DNA of 64,000 nucleotides from Adhaeribacter radiodurans (GCF_014075995.1 NZ_CP055153.1:4960001-5024000); one strand, 5' to 3'. Shown: positions 55,202 to 64,000, counted from the first letter of the stretch. Program-made: numbers and translations. The notes: generated by a model not told the origin, from the sequence alone.

Positions 55202-55987
55202 CTAAAGTATACCTTCGGCAAAACTGCGCAACGCATTGCGGGTTTCTACTGGTTTTTCAAACATACCTTGGTGAGCCGTTTTTGCTAAGAAAACAACAGT
55301 AGAATGGGCCGGTAAATAACATTGCGCGAGTGTTTGTTCTAAGGTTACGGCCTGATCATCTTTACCAGCTATAAATAGTACCGGATATCGGGCATCTTTC
55401 AGAACTTTAGTTCTTTTTTTCCGGTCGCGCATGCCTTTAATAGCTCCTATTACAGCTTCCGGAAGTGTTTCTTTGCCAATGGCGGTAAGCATTTTTATCT
55501 CCTTTGCGAAGTATTTTCGATTTACCGGTGAAAACAAAGGTGCGGTAAAAGCATCCATAAAAACAGATAAGCCATTTTTTTTAATAAATTTTATAGTTTT
55601 AGTACGAGTAGCTTTTTTTTCTTTGGAGTCGGGTAAGGCACTGGAATGAAAAAGACACAAACCATTAACCATATTGTTGTGTTTCTCGGCAAAGGCCAAA
55701 GCCACGTAACCACCCATGGAATGCCCTACCAACAAGCATTTTTTAATTTCCAGATTCTTTAAAACTTTATGCACGTACGCCGCCGCTTCTTCCATAGAAT
55801 AACTCAGTCGGGGAGCGGTATTTTTACCAAAGCCAGGTAAATCAATGGCGATAACCCGATACGATTCGCGGAAAGGCTGAACAAAGGTTTCCCAAACTTC
55901 TTTACTTTCGCAAAAGCCATGTAAAAATACAAGTACTTTATCCGAACCGCCAGAGTCGGAAACAGTTTGTAGATCTATTTCTTTCAT
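55202..55987 (-). CDS. Alpha/beta hydrolase
   Basis: 261 residues from the second ATG at 55987; the first ATG at 56005 is only two bases past the T-run of a terminator hairpin, so I prefer the later start, though either is possible. Hydrolase features are VLVFLHGFCESKEVWETFV, the nucleophile elbow VGHSMGGYVALAF, the Asp in FIAGKDDQAVTL and the His in KTAHQGMFEKP. The lineage looks like general esterase or MenH-like proteins; substrate unknown. Probable cytoplasmic enzyme. Confidence 0.85.
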   Translation of the reverse strand: MKEIDLQTVSDSGGSDKVLVFLHGFCESKEVWETFVQPFRESYRVIAIDLPGFGKNTAPRLSYSMEEAAAYVHKVLKNLEIKKCLLVGHSMGGYVALAFAEKHNNMVNGLCLFHSSALPDSKEKKATRTKTIKFIKKNGLSVFMDAFTAPLFSPVNRKYFAKEIKMLTAIGKETLPEAVIGAIKGMRDRKKRTKVLKDARYPVLFIAGKDDQAVTLEQTLAQCYLPAHSTVVFLAKTAHQGMFEKPVETRNALRSFAEGIL

Positions 55988-56010
55988 CTTTTTTAATTTA
56001 ACCATGAAAA

Positions 56011-56038
56011 AACCCGTAAGCGATTCTTCTTACGGGTT
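56011..56038 (-). terminator. Terminator of the collagen-like lipoprotein gene, abutting the next start codon
   Basis: A 10-bp perfect stem (AACCCGTAAG at 56011-56020 with 56029-56038) and an 8-base loop, with TTTTTT following on the minus strand. The T-run ends one base before an ATG of the hydrolase gene, so the hydrolase would need a promoter in or below the hairpin, or read-through. Confidence 0.75.
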
Positions 56039-56120
56039 TTCCTGAATTAATGCTGAAATATTTACTATATCCAAAGGGATAAATTTGTATCTCAGCTTAT
56101 ATGTTTACTCTTTTGGTTGA

Positions 56121-56762
56121 TTACTTAAGCGAAATTTTTCTAACGTTTGTATCATTAATCTTGAAGTATTTCACTACTTCGCTGTAGTTGTTCAGATCAA
56201 TGGGGTATTTGTTAAGGTCCGCTTTTGTTATTGGTTCACCAGTTGTACGACCTGCTCTGCTCGGAATAATAACAAACCGATATGTATTATTATTGGTAAT
56301 AGCAGTATAATCTTTACCAGCTTCGGCCAAATCAAATTGAGCAGTCAGAGTTAAAATTAAAGCAACATTAGAGTAAGCATAGCTATAAGTAAAAGGCTGT
56401 CCGTTTGAATAAAAAAACGTCTGCGGCAGAGGGCTCCAGAAAGGAATAGTACCATTAGCAGCAGTTCCAACTAAATAATAAACTAATACTACATCTGTTG
56501 GGCCCACTTCAATTTCATTAGCTTCGTACTCAATACCAACCTGGAAATTACCATCCGCATCTGGAGTGAAATTTATATCACCTGCATCAAATACCCGAGC
56601 CGAGTCGGCAGAAGCACCAGGAGGGCCTTGCGGACCAATTGCACCAGTAGGGCCAGCGGGACCAGCTGGACCTGGAGCACCATCTTCACCATCTTCACCT
56701 TTGCAGGACGCCAGGCAGACTAATATCGTGAAAGTCAGAATTAATTGTAAGAATTTTTTCAT
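56121..56762 (-). CDS. Lipoprotein with collagen-like Gly-X-Y repeats
   Basis: 213 residues from the ATG at 56762 (another ATG is two codons up). The signal peptide ends in a lipobox, VCLASC. About ten Gly-X-Y triplets follow (GEDGEDGAPGPAGPAGPTGA and on to GPPGA), enough for a short triple helix. The rest is a beta-rich domain of about 165 residues without known family (EYEANEIEVGPTDVVLVYYL). Likely an envelope or surface protein that trimerises. Such collagen-stalk lipoproteins are common in Bacteroidota. Confidence 0.82.
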   Translation of the reverse strand: MKKFLQLILTFTILVCLASCKGEDGEDGAPGPAGPAGPTGAIGPQGPPGASADSARVFDAGDINFTPDADGNFQVGIEYEANEIEVGPTDVVLVYYLVGTAANGTIPFWSPLPQTFFYSNGQPFTYSYAYSNVALILTLTAQFDLAEAGKDYTAITNNNTYRFVIIPSRAGRTTGEPITKADLNKYPIDLNNYSEVVKYFKINDTNVRKISLK

Positions 56763-56941
56763 GTGCATAAGTATAAGATAAGTTGATTGTTGCTTAATAA
56801 TAAAAAATTAAAATGAAAAAATTCAAGTTGCTGTAATAAAAATATTTAAGGCTATTTTGGCGGGATGTATTAAGCAAGATTACACCAGATTTACTTAAGT
56901 TGAAATTACAAAGGAAAGAACAAGCTGGCTTAAGAAAACTA

Positions 56942-57007
56942 TAGAAAAAGAGTCGGACTAATTATTGGAAGTAATAGTTGCCAATAATTAGTCCGACTCT
57001 TTTTCTA
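56942..57007. terminator. Perfect 27-bp inverted repeat after dxs
   Basis: Bases 56942-56968 are the exact reverse complement of 56981-57007, with a 12-base loop; A-rich left and T-rich right ends and a GAGTCGGAC core. It lies 60 bases beyond the dxs stop codon and works best as a bidirectional terminator. Its length is unusual and a miniature mobile element is an alternative. Confidence 0.7.
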
Positions 57008-57066
57008 CTTAATTTAAATGAGGATTCGTTTTAGGTAAATAAACAATCAGCAATTTAACGCAACAA

Positions 57067-58983
57067 CTATACACTTACCGCATGAAATAATAATTCGCGC
57101 GCGGTTCGTTCAATACCCGTAGGATCGAAGCCACATTCGCGGTGTAATTCTAATTGCGAGCCATGCTCAATAATAGTATCAGGAATACCTAAGCGTCTTA
57201 CCTGGGCATGGTAATTATTGTCGGCCATAAATTCCAGTACCGCGCTACCAAAGCCACCTTGCAAACAACCATCTTCTACGGTAATAATTTTATCATACTT
57301 TTGGAAGATCTGGTGCAGGAGCTTTTCATCAAGAGGTTTGGCAAAACGCATATCATAATGCCCTATTTTAACGTTTTCTATCTGTAAATTACGGCATACT
57401 TCTACGGCGTAATTACCTACCGGACCAATCGTTAATACAGCTAATTCTTCTCCTTCCTGAATAGTTCGACCGGTACCTACGGCAATTTTTTTAAGCGGAG
57501 TACGCCATTCGGGCATAACCCCCTCGCCGCGTGGATATCGGATGCTAAATGGGCCCATATCGGGTTGCGAAGCCGTATACATGAGGTTTCGTAATTCAGA
57601 TTCGTTCATGGGCGAAGATACGACCATGTTTGGCACGCAACGCATAAAAGCTATGTCGTAGCAGCCGTGGTGAGTAGGGCCATCGGCACCAGCAAAACCA
57701 GCGCGATCTAAACAAAAAACTACGTTTAAATTCTGCAACGCTACGTCGTGAATAACCTGATCGTAGGCCCGTTGCATAAAAGTAGAATAGATATTGCAGA
57801 ACGGAATCAATCCTTGCGTAGCCAAACCAGCCGAAAAAGTAACGGCGTGCTGCTCCGCAATTCCAACATCGAAGGCCCGGTTAGGCATAGCCGCCATCAT
57901 AATATTTAAGGAGCAGCCTGAGGGCATTGCCGGGGTAACTCCCATTATTTTACTATTTTGCTGGGCTAACTCTACCATGGTATGCCCAAATACATCCTGG
58001 TATTTAGGCGGCTGCGGGGTATCATAGTGTACTTTATAAATTTCGCCGGTAATTTTATCAAATGTACCCGGGGCGTGCCACTTCGTTTGATCTTTTTCGG
58101 CAAGCGCAAAACCTTTGCCTTTTACCGTGAGGCAATGCAATAGTTTAGGGCCCGGAATATCTTTTAAATCGTTTAGTACCGAAACTAAGTGGTTAATGTC
58201 GTGTCCATCAATCGGACCAAAATACCGGAACTTTAAAGATTCAAACAAATTACTTTGCTTAAGTAGCGTAGCTTTTATTCCGCTTTCTACTTTAGAAGCA
58301 ATGGCTTGAGCATTAGGACCAAACTTGCTTATTTTTCCTAATATATTCCATACATCATCGCGCAGTTTATTGTATGTGCGCGATGTAGTTATATCGGTTA
58401 AGTATTCTTTAAGAGCCCCTACATTGGGGTCGATAGACATGCAATTATCGTTGAGAATAACCAGCAAGTTGGTATTAGTAACTCCCGCGTGATTTAAGGC
58501 TTCGAAGGCCATACCAGCGGTTAATGCGCCATCGCCGATTACCGCAATGTGCTGGCGGTTTGTTTCATTTTTGTACTGCGAAGCCACCGCCATGCCCAAA
58601 GCCGCTGAAATAGAGGTAGAAGAATGGCCTACGCCGAAGATATCGTATTCGCTTTCCTTGCGTTTTGGAAAGCCCGATAAACCGCCATATTTCCGGTTGG
58701 TATAGAAATTATCCCGTCGGCCGGTAAGTATTTTATGCCCGTAAGCCTGGTGCCCTACATCCCAAACCAGTTGATCATAGGGAGTATCAAAAATATAATG
58801 CAATGCTACCGTTAACTCTACCACTCCCAGGCTAGCCCCAAAATGTCCGCCGTAAATAGATACATTGTCGATAATGAATTGCCGGAGTTCCTGGCAAACT
58901 TCTAATAACTGTTCTTGGGATAATTTCCGGAGATCGGCGGGCGAATTAATGGTAGCTAGAAGCTTTCCGGGCTTTATTAACAT
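57067..58983 (-). CDS. dxs: 1-deoxy-D-xylulose-5-phosphate synthase
   Basis: Thiamine-diphosphate enzyme joining pyruvate and glyceraldehyde-3-phosphate at the start of the MEP isoprenoid pathway. 638 residues, full length. Landmarks are GGHFGASLGVVELTVALH, VGHQAYGHKILTGR, the ThDP motif GDGALTAGMAFEALNHAG with NDNCMSIDPNVGAL, and FDVGIAEQHAVTFSAGLA in the pyrimidine domain. The C-terminal transketolase domain ends GFDPTGIERTA. It is a single gene with the long hairpin as terminator. Confidence 0.97.
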   Translation of the reverse strand: MLIKPGKLLATINSPADLRKLSQEQLLEVCQELRQFIIDNVSIYGGHFGASLGVVELTVALHYIFDTPYDQLVWDVGHQAYGHKILTGRRDNFYTNRKYGGLSGFPKRKESEYDIFGVGHSSTSISAALGMAVASQYKNETNRQHIAVIGDGALTAGMAFEALNHAGVTNTNLLVILNDNCMSIDPNVGALKEYLTDITTSRTYNKLRDDVWNILGKISKFGPNAQAIASKVESGIKATLLKQSNLFESLKFRYFGPIDGHDINHLVSVLNDLKDIPGPKLLHCLTVKGKGFALAEKDQTKWHAPGTFDKITGEIYKVHYDTPQPPKYQDVFGHTMVELAQQNSKIMGVTPAMPSGCSLNIMMAAMPNRAFDVGIAEQHAVTFSAGLATQGLIPFCNIYSTFMQRAYDQVIHDVALQNLNVVFCLDRAGFAGADGPTHHGCYDIAFMRCVPNMVVSSPMNESELRNLMYTASQPDMGPFSIRYPRGEGVMPEWRTPLKKIAVGTGRTIQEGEELAVLTIGPVGNYAVEVCRNLQIENVKIGHYDMRFAKPLDEKLLHQIFQKYDKIITVEDGCLQGGFGSAVLEFMADNNYHAQVRRLGIPDTIIEHGSQLELHRECGFDPTGIERTARELLFHAVSV

Positions 58984-59066
58984 GAGCTAATTCTTAGTTT
59001 ATAAAAGCAAAACAAGGTTATGCGTAATAAGTTTACGGCCTTGTATGCGTATTTACGGAGAAGGGA

Positions 59067-59074
59067 CAAAATTA
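59067..59074 (-). promoter_or_regulatory. Possible -7 box of dxs
   Basis: TAATTTTG on the minus strand fits TAnnTTTG and would start transcription about 75 bases above the dxs ATG. No clear -33 element was seen. Confidence 0.35.
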
Positions 59075-59263
59075 GTCATTTTATTTATGACGACTTTCAT
59101 AACCTTGTCTTATTCTCTAAAATCAAGCTGGCTACTAGCAAATACTACTCCTAAAATTAGACCAGCAATAAAATTATGTTAGTAATTGTTTTTTAATATA
59201 GTAAGCTGTTAATCAGAGATTTTACCTACCAATAACCTTTAGTATTAAGTAGCTACTGTAAAT

Positions 59264-60235
59264 TTACTTTTTTTGCTTTGGCAATTTATAAGTAAGCCCT
59301 ATTCCTAAAGTTTCTTTAAACTGGAGCCGTGGCCCTTTTTTGTCGATAATACCATCCTCGTTGGAATCTACCTCCGTCAGAATATCATCGTCATAAATAA
59401 GATGGGTAAAAATGCTTACATCAATGAGTTTATTTACTTTCATGTTAATGGTATTCTGCCAGTTTACATCAATGTTCTGCGGATTACGCACATAGTTAGA
59501 AAATAAATCGAGTTGGGTTTGAAAGGTTATATTTTGCATAAGCGGCGTCCGGAAACGGGCGTTTAAATACCCGCCGAATTCCCGCCGGAATTTGTCGCCG
59601 GTACCCGGAATAATTACCCCGGCGGTATCACGCCTGGCAGGCTGCACGCCAAAAGCTCCGGCATCGGCCAGCCTTCGATCGCGCACAATCGTAACCTTAC
59701 CCGTAACCGCTGATAAAAATACCGAGAAGTTTTCCCGGGGCTTGTAATCAAGCCCAAGGGAACCCAGAATAAAGGCAGGTGCCAGAAAACGGGAAACCAG
59801 CACATTTGTTTCTTTATCTAAGGTTCGGGTAAACTGACTCCGAAAATTAACTTGGGCGGCATAATACCAGGCCTTAGATAAATTGCGGCCGTATTTAGAA
59901 GTTATATCAATTTGATCGTCACTTTTTTTAAGCCGATCTTTGGTAACTTTAAGTAAGCCGTAAGTAAAGTTATTCGTGTTGTTCCAAGAACTGCGATCGT
60001 CTTTGTAATTAACGGTAATTGTTACCAAGCCTAACCCGGATACCGAGCTTTGACCACCAGTAGCCCAGTTCGATAAACTTATTTGATTAAAATTAAGCGT
60101 ACCAATTCCTCCAAACTTCCAGGGATTTACCTTGGCAGTAGTATCTGCTGGTAATACAATAACAGGAACCGTTTGAGCCGCAACTTTACTAACTAACTTA
60201 AGCAACACACAACTTAACAACCAATATTTTTTCAT
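59264..60235 (-). CDS. DUF3078 family protein (predicted outer-membrane or periplasmic)
   Basis: 323 residues from the ATG at 60235; ten further codons upstream are unlikely to be used. A signal peptide (MKKYWLLSCVLLKLVSKVAA) leads to the DUF3078 pattern: WKFGGIGTLNFNQISLSNWA, then TGGQSSVSGLGL, and alternating strands to the end (FKETLGIGLTYKLPK). The many amphipathic strands suggest a small barrel; function unknown. It is 51 bp downstream of mscL on the same strand. Confidence 0.88.
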   Translation of the reverse strand: MKKYWLLSCVLLKLVSKVAAQTVPVIVLPADTTAKVNPWKFGGIGTLNFNQISLSNWATGGQSSVSGLGLVTITVNYKDDRSSWNNTNNFTYGLLKVTKDRLKKSDDQIDITSKYGRNLSKAWYYAAQVNFRSQFTRTLDKETNVLVSRFLAPAFILGSLGLDYKPRENFSVFLSAVTGKVTIVRDRRLADAGAFGVQPARRDTAGVIIPGTGDKFRREFGGYLNARFRTPLMQNITFQTQLDLFSNYVRNPQNIDVNWQNTINMKVNKLIDVSIFTHLIYDDDILTEVDSNEDGIIDKKGPRLQFKETLGIGLTYKLPKQKK

Positions 60236-60286
60236 ACGTTGTGGGTATGAGACAAGAGCAATCAAGATTAATTTAAAATGAATAAA

Positions 60287-60703
60287 TTATGGTTTATTTT
60301 TTAGTAAATCCCGGATATCGGTAAGCAATAATTCTTCGCGGGTAAGAGTAGGAGTGGCGGGGGCTGCTTCTTCTTTCCGTTTCATGGCGTTAATTGCTTT
60401 TACCAGCGCAAAAATAGCTAATGCAATAATTAAAAAGTCTACTAGGCTTTGAATAAAATTACCATAATTAATAGAAGCTCCTTCGGTAATTACTTTACCG
60501 CCTTGCATAACGGGCTCACTCAAAACGTACTTTAAATCTTTAAAATCAATTCCGCCAATAGCAAGTCCGATAGGTGGCATTATAATGTCATTTACCAAGG
60601 AAGTAACAATCTTACCGAAAGCAGCGCCAATAATAATACCAACGGCTAAATCAATTACGTTACCTTTAACCGCAAATTGCTTAAATTCAGATATTAAACT
60701 CAT
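60287..60703 (-). CDS. mscL: Large-conductance mechanosensitive channel
   Basis: Inner-membrane pentameric channel that opens under membrane tension to release solutes on osmotic down-shock. 138 residues. The N-terminal helix and TM1 read [20 protein letters not shown] then [22 protein letters not shown]2 is [20 protein letters not shown], and the C-terminal helix is charged. All parts are present. It leads a pair with the DUF3078 gene. Confidence 0.95.
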   Translation of the reverse strand: MSLISEFKQFAVKGNVIDLAVGIIIGAAFGKIVTSLVNDIIMPPIGLAIGGIDFKDLKYVLSEPVMQGGKVITEGASINYGNFIQSLVDFLIIALAIFALVKAINAMKRKEEAAPATPTLTREELLLTDIRDLLKNKP

Positions 60704-60749
60704 AATTTCTCATAATAGTTGGTGGAACAATAAGACAGGTGACTAAAAT

Positions 60750-60757
60750 CAAATATA
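60750..60757 (-). promoter_or_regulatory. Probable -7 box of mscL
   Basis: TATATTTG on the minus strand, about 47 bases above the mscL ATG. The -33 region has no good TTTG. Confidence 0.45.
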
Positions 60758-60854
60758 AAATAATATTTTAATATAATATTATTCATTTTTGATTTTCAAA
60801 AGCCTTCTAATACTTACTCAGTTTCTATGGGTACATTTAATTCCGACAGCGTTG

Positions 60855-60887
60855 TTTGATATTCCATTGCCGATTTAATTATATTTG
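60855..60887 (+). promoter_or_regulatory. Promoter of the enoyl-CoA hydratase family gene
   Basis: TTTG (60855-60858), 21 bases, TATATTTG (60880-60887), close to the Bacteroidota consensus. The start point would be near 60894, 30 bases before the ATG. Confidence 0.65.
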
Positions 60888-60923
60888 CGCCGGACTTTAG
60901 CCTAAATAGATCCAAACGGATGT

Positions 60924-61706
60924 ATGACAACTTATAATAACCTCAAATTAGACCTGCAGGAAGGTATTCTAATTATTACCATTAGCCGGGTGTCTAAACT
61001 TAATGCCCTGAACATTGAGACAGTAGAAGAAATTCAAACGGCCATGCAGGAAGCCTATGACAACGACGAGGTGAAAGGAATAATATTTACCGGCGAAGGA
61101 GATAAGGCTTTCGCTGCCGGAGCCGATATCGGCGAAATCTCCCAGCTTAACGAAGTAATCGGGCGCCGGTTTGCCGAACGGGGTCAGGATATTTTTGCCA
61201 TGATCGAAGAATCTACTAAACCGGTAATTGCGGCCGTAAACGGATTTGCTTTAGGCGGTGGCTGCGAATTAGCGATGGCCTGCCATATCCGGGTAGCTAG
61301 CCACAATGCCCGCTTTGGCCAGCCCGAAGTAAATCTAGGCTTGATTCCGGGTTACGGCGGCACGCAGCGCCTTACGCAATTAGTAGGCAAAGGCAAAGCT
61401 ATGGAATTAATGATGACCGGCGATATGATTACCGCCGACGATGCTTTAAGGCTAGGTTTAGCCAATCACGTAACCACCCCGGGCATGCTCATGGAAAAAT
61501 GCCTGGAAATTATGCGTAAAATTACTTCCAAAGCTCCGTTAGCGGTAGGTATGATTGTAGATTGCGTAAATGCGTGGTACGATAAAGAAGAACATGGCTA
61601 CCAAACGGAGGCTAATTCTTTTAGCCGGTGCTGTGGTTCCGATGATTTTGTGGAAGGTATAAACGCTTTTTTTCAAAAACGTAAACCGAATTTTAAAGGA
61701 ACCTGA
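60924..61706 (+). CDS. Enoyl-CoA hydratase/isomerase family protein
   Basis: 260-residue crotonase. It hydrates trans-2-enoyl-CoA in fatty acid or related catabolism, or acts on a similar CoA ester. The oxyanion-hole segments are AFAAGADIGEI and NGFALGGGCELAMACHIRVA. The two catalytic Glu are visible in GGGCELAMA and GQPEVNLGLIPGYGGTQRL, so hydratase rather than isomerase activity is likely. The substrate is not clear from context. It is a single gene with a good promoter. Confidence 0.92.
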   Translation: MTTYNNLKLDLQEGILIITISRVSKLNALNIETVEEIQTAMQEAYDNDEVKGIIFTGEGDKAFAAGADIGEISQLNEVIGRRFAERGQDIFAMIEESTKPVIAAVNGFALGGGCELAMACHIRVASHNARFGQPEVNLGLIPGYGGTQRLTQLVGKGKAMELMMTGDMITADDALRLGLANHVTTPGMLMEKCLEIMRKITSKAPLAVGMIVDCVNAWYDKEEHGYQTEANSFSRCCGSDDFVEGINAFFQKRKPNFKGT

Positions 61707-61758
61707 TGTTTTAGTTTCAAGTTGAAAAGTTAAAAGGTTAGAAGGTTTTTACTGGCTG

Positions 61759-61840
61759 AAGCTAATGGCAATTCATCTGAAGTTAATAATAAAAGAGGAA
61801 GATGTTATTAGAAATTTCTTAAGTGAATTGCCATTAGCTT
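61759..61840. repeat. Inverted repeat with 17-bp perfect arms
   Basis: AAGCTAATGGCAATTCA (61759-61775) and its exact complement (61824-61840) flank 48 bases with little pairing. Too large a loop for a usual terminator; it may be a remnant of a small repeat element. Confidence 0.6.
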
Positions 61841-61984
61841 TTGCTGGAGGAATTTTTCTTATAACCATCTAGCAATTACCTTCTGTAGACTATTAATACG
61901 GGGCTATTGTCTAAAAACGATCTAACCATTCAAAAATAAATATTAAAACTGTGGATCATTGACCATGAGCCATCAACTAAATAA

Positions 61985-63481
61985 ATGAGTGTAGCGAAGA
62001 AACTGGTTGGACAGACCGCGGCTTATGGTCTGAGTAGTATTATTGGTCGCACACTTAATTTCTTATTATTTCCCCTTTACTTAGGCATTTTTGCCCCCGA
62101 AGATTACGGTGTAATTAATGGGTTATATGCTTACGTTGGCTTTTTTAATATCTTATTTACTTTCGGACTGGAAACTGCCTTTTTCCGGTTTGCCAATCAG
62201 GCCGGATCCGATCGGCAGATACTATTTAACCGGGTACTCAGCTTCCTGATTTTTTCGAGTGTTCTGTTAACCAGCCTTATTCTTTTATTTATTAATCCTA
62301 TTTCCAGGTTAATAGACTTTCCGGATCAGCAATTATTTATTAGTTGGTTGGCTATTATTTTAGCCGTAGATGCTATTGTTAGCATTCCCTTTGCCCGTTT
62401 GCGGCTCGAAAATAAAGCCGGTAAGTTTGCGGCCATTAAAATGACTAATGTACTAATTACGGTACTAGCCAATGTTTTTATTTACTGGTTTTGTTATAAC
62501 GTTTACCAAGAAAACTTCCTGGCTGATTTAAAACCGATTATTTCTAAAATATATTTCCCGGAATGGAAGCTCGGTTATATTTTCCTGATTAATCTTATTG
62601 CTAATTTGCTTCTTATCCCGTTGTTATGGCGCGAGTTCAGTAGTTTACGGTTTTCGCTGGATTTTTCGTTCATGAAGCCAATGTTGCGCTATGCGTATCC
62701 CATTATGCTGATGGGTTTTGCTGGCATTGTAAATGAGCTGCTCGACCGGATTTTATTACTAGAACTTTTACCAGACAATTTTTATCCTAATTTAACCAGT
62801 AAAGGAGCTTTAGGGGTGTATGGTGGGTGTTACAAACTAGCCACCTTTATGACTTTAGCCATTCAGGCGTTCCGGTACGCAGGAGAGCCATTCTTTTTCT
62901 CGCAGGCCAAAGAAAAGAACTCGGCCGCTACCTTTGCGTTGGTAACCAAGTGGTTTGTAATTGTTTGTGCTTTTATTTTCTTATTTATCAGTGTAAACCT
63001 CGAAGATTTTAAGTTTTTGCTCCGCCGGCCTAGTTATTATCAGGGCATGGCAGTTATTCCTATTTTGCTTCTGGCTAACTTATTTTTAGGGGTTTATTAT
63101 AACTTATCGGCCTGGTTTAAATTAACTGATAAAACCTATTTCGGCACTTTTATTAGTTTTGGAGGGGCTGCCATAACCATTTTATTAAATATTTTATTAA
63201 TTCCGGTATTAGGCTACATGGGCTGCGCCTGGGCTACTTTGGCCTGCTACTTTTCTATGGCTTTGGCGTGTTATTTATTTGGGCAGAAGTATTACCCTAT
63301 CCCCTATCCTGTAATAACAATTGTTGGTTATTTAATTCTGGCAATTAGCTTAATACTTGCTGCTAATTATATAAATATTAACGATTTTATTCTCCGTCAC
63401 ATTTTTCATTTAGGTTTGTGCGTTATTTACCTGCTCTTCATCTTTCTTCTGGAAAAGCCCCTTCGTTTTATCAAACGCTAA
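61985..63481 (+). CDS. Polysaccharide/lipid-linked sugar flippase-type membrane protein
   Basis: 498 residues, about 14 hydrophobic helices, of the MOP (Wzx/MurJ-like) superfamily. The start (VAKKLVGQTAAYGLSSIIGR) and the segment LFPLYLGIFAPEDYGVINGL are characteristic of Wzx-like lipopolysaccharide biosynthesis proteins. It would flip a lipid-linked sugar across the inner membrane; which one is unknown. It is followed by dut after 130 bp in the same direction. Confidence 0.88.
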   Translation: MSVAKKLVGQTAAYGLSSIIGRTLNFLLFPLYLGIFAPEDYGVINGLYAYVGFFNILFTFGLETAFFRFANQAGSDRQILFNRVLSFLIFSSVLLTSLILLFINPISRLIDFPDQQLFISWLAIILAVDAIVSIPFARLRLENKAGKFAAIKMTNVLITVLANVFIYWFCYNVYQENFLADLKPIISKIYFPEWKLGYIFLINLIANLLLIPLLWREFSSLRFSLDFSFMKPMLRYAYPIMLMGFAGIVNELLDRILLLELLPDNFYPNLTSKGALGVYGGCYKLATFMTLAIQAFRYAGEPFFFSQAKEKNSAATFALVTKWFVIVCAFIFLFISVNLEDFKFLLRRPSYYQGMAVIPILLLANLFLGVYYNLSAWFKLTDKTYFGTFISFGGAAITILLNILLIPVLGYMGCAWATLACYFSMALACYLFGQKYYPIPYPVITIVGYLILAISLILAANYININDFILRHIFHLGLCVIYLLFIFLLEKPLRFIKR

Positions 63482-63611
63482 GTTCTAACCAGTATTACCA
63501 GCGATTTAACAAAACAATTCCGTAAATATTTCTGCCTTATCATTATTTTCTTTTAATTTCATCGCCATTTGCAGTAACTAAGTCGCTCTATTATCAGTAA
63601 GAACCACACCC

Positions 63612-64000
63612 ATGCAAGTAAATATTATTAATCAGTCCAAGCATTCTCTGCCTTCGTACCAGACCAGCAGTTCGGCCGGAATGGATATACGGGCTAATCT
63701 GGAAATGGCAGTTGTTTTAAAACCATTGCAACGGGCTTTAATCCCGACCGGTTTATTTATTGAATTACCCGTTGGATTTGAAGCACAAATCAGACCCCGG
63801 AGTGGTTTGGCCTATAAACATGGTATCTCCATTGTAAACACTCCAGGTACCATAGATGCTGATTACCGGGGCGAATTAAAAGTTTTACTCGTAAACTTAT
63901 CGGATCAGGAGTTTACCGTGGAAGATGGCGAGCGCATTGCGCAATTGGTGGTAGCGCGGCACGAAACAGTAGTTTGGCAAGAAGCCGCCGAGCTTTCTAA
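63612..64000 (+). CDS. dut: dUTP diphosphatase (partial, 3' end outside window)
   Basis: Hydrolyses dUTP to dUMP, keeping uracil out of DNA and feeding dTMP synthesis. The first 129 codons are visible from the ATG at 63612. Four of the five trimeric dUTPase motifs are there: [33 protein letters not shown] and GERIAQLVV. The fifth, a Gly-rich C-terminal arm, lies past the window edge. Confidence 0.95.
   Translation, partial: MQVNIINQSKHSLPSYQTSSSAGMDIRANLEMAVVLKPLQRALIPTGLFIELPVGFEAQIRPRSGLAYKHGISIVNTPGTIDADYRGELKVLLVNLSDQEFTVEDGERIAQLVVARHETVVWQEAAELS

Noticed and set aside
55030-55236. 68-codon frame on the minus strand after asd
   Set aside because: It overlaps the end of the hydrolase gene in another frame, has low-complexity hydrophobic sequence and no credible start; the stretch looks like plain or degraded intergenic DNA.
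1-64000. CRISPR arrays, tRNA or rRNA genes
   Set aside because: No regularly spaced repeat series or tRNA-like cloverleaf with CCA end was noticed, and the att core lies in a protein gene, not a tRNA gene. This was checked by eye only.

Overview
The window is a chromosomal segment of a Bacteroidota bacterium, most likely a Cytophagales member near the Hymenobacteraceae. I infer this from the conserved block acpP-fabF-rnc next to an IPExxxVDY-family gene and pyk, from type IX secretion C-terminal domains, DUF3078 and fasciclin proteins, modest GC, and several promoters of the Bacteroidota type (TTTG, about 20 bp, TAnnTTTG). The genus cannot be fixed from the sequence alone.

Left host region (1-25.3 kb). 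It opens with a partial glutamine-dependent NAD+ synthase, then rnc, fabF and acpP reading leftward, with an IPExxxVDY gene and pyruvate kinase reading away from them. rpsT and a YheT-like hydrolase follow. A maltodextrin catabolic locus (14.85-8.1 kb, minus strand) encodes beta-phosphoglucomutase, a GH65 maltose phosphorylase-type enzyme, a lipoprotein GH13 amylase and an MFS sugar transporter. Together they should hydrolyse alpha-glucans, import the products, phosphorolyse maltose and channel beta-glucose-1-phosphate into glycolysis. Next come a very large lipoprotein that joins a calcineurin-type phosphatase to an outer-membrane barrel, an HD-PycTM membrane protein, a fasciclin protein, a TSUP permease and a Uma2 nuclease-fold protein.

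Genomic island (about 25,298-52,705, 27.4 kb). A tyrosine-recombinase island has split a secreted lamin-tail-domain gene. The 3' part lies at 23.8-25.3 kb and the 5' part at 52.7-53.8 kb. A 9-bp core (AGTAGTGGC) sits at both ends, and removing the island rejoins an open frame of about 864 codons. Just inside each end are TGTGTGCAAA-type direct repeats, probably integrase arm sites. The left half reads rightward: integrase, unknown gene, HTH protein, VRR-NUC nuclease, small gene, RepA/DnaB-like ATPase, a dense TTGCAA array, DUF6371 primase-like protein, small gene, tail tape measure protein, coiled-coil protein, and three packaging-type small genes (terminase small subunit, DUF5681-like, a second small-subunit-like protein). 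No large terminase, portal, capsid, other tail gene or relaxase is visible, so the layout resembles a phage satellite more than a prophage or a conjugative element. The middle carries cargo: a type IX-secreted protein, an RHS protein with a secreted partner, and a DUF3800 protein with a candidate structured RNA at its 3' end. The right part holds many small unknown genes, an SRAP protein, a row of small HTH proteins and a divergent XRE/S24-peptidase switch with promoters and operator-like repeats.

Right host region (53.9-64 kb). It contains asd, an alpha/beta hydrolase, a collagen-like lipoprotein, dxs, mscL with a DUF3078 gene, an enoyl-CoA hydratase family gene, a flippase-type membrane protein and a partial dut. 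I found no tRNA, rRNA, CRISPR array or recognisable insertion sequence.
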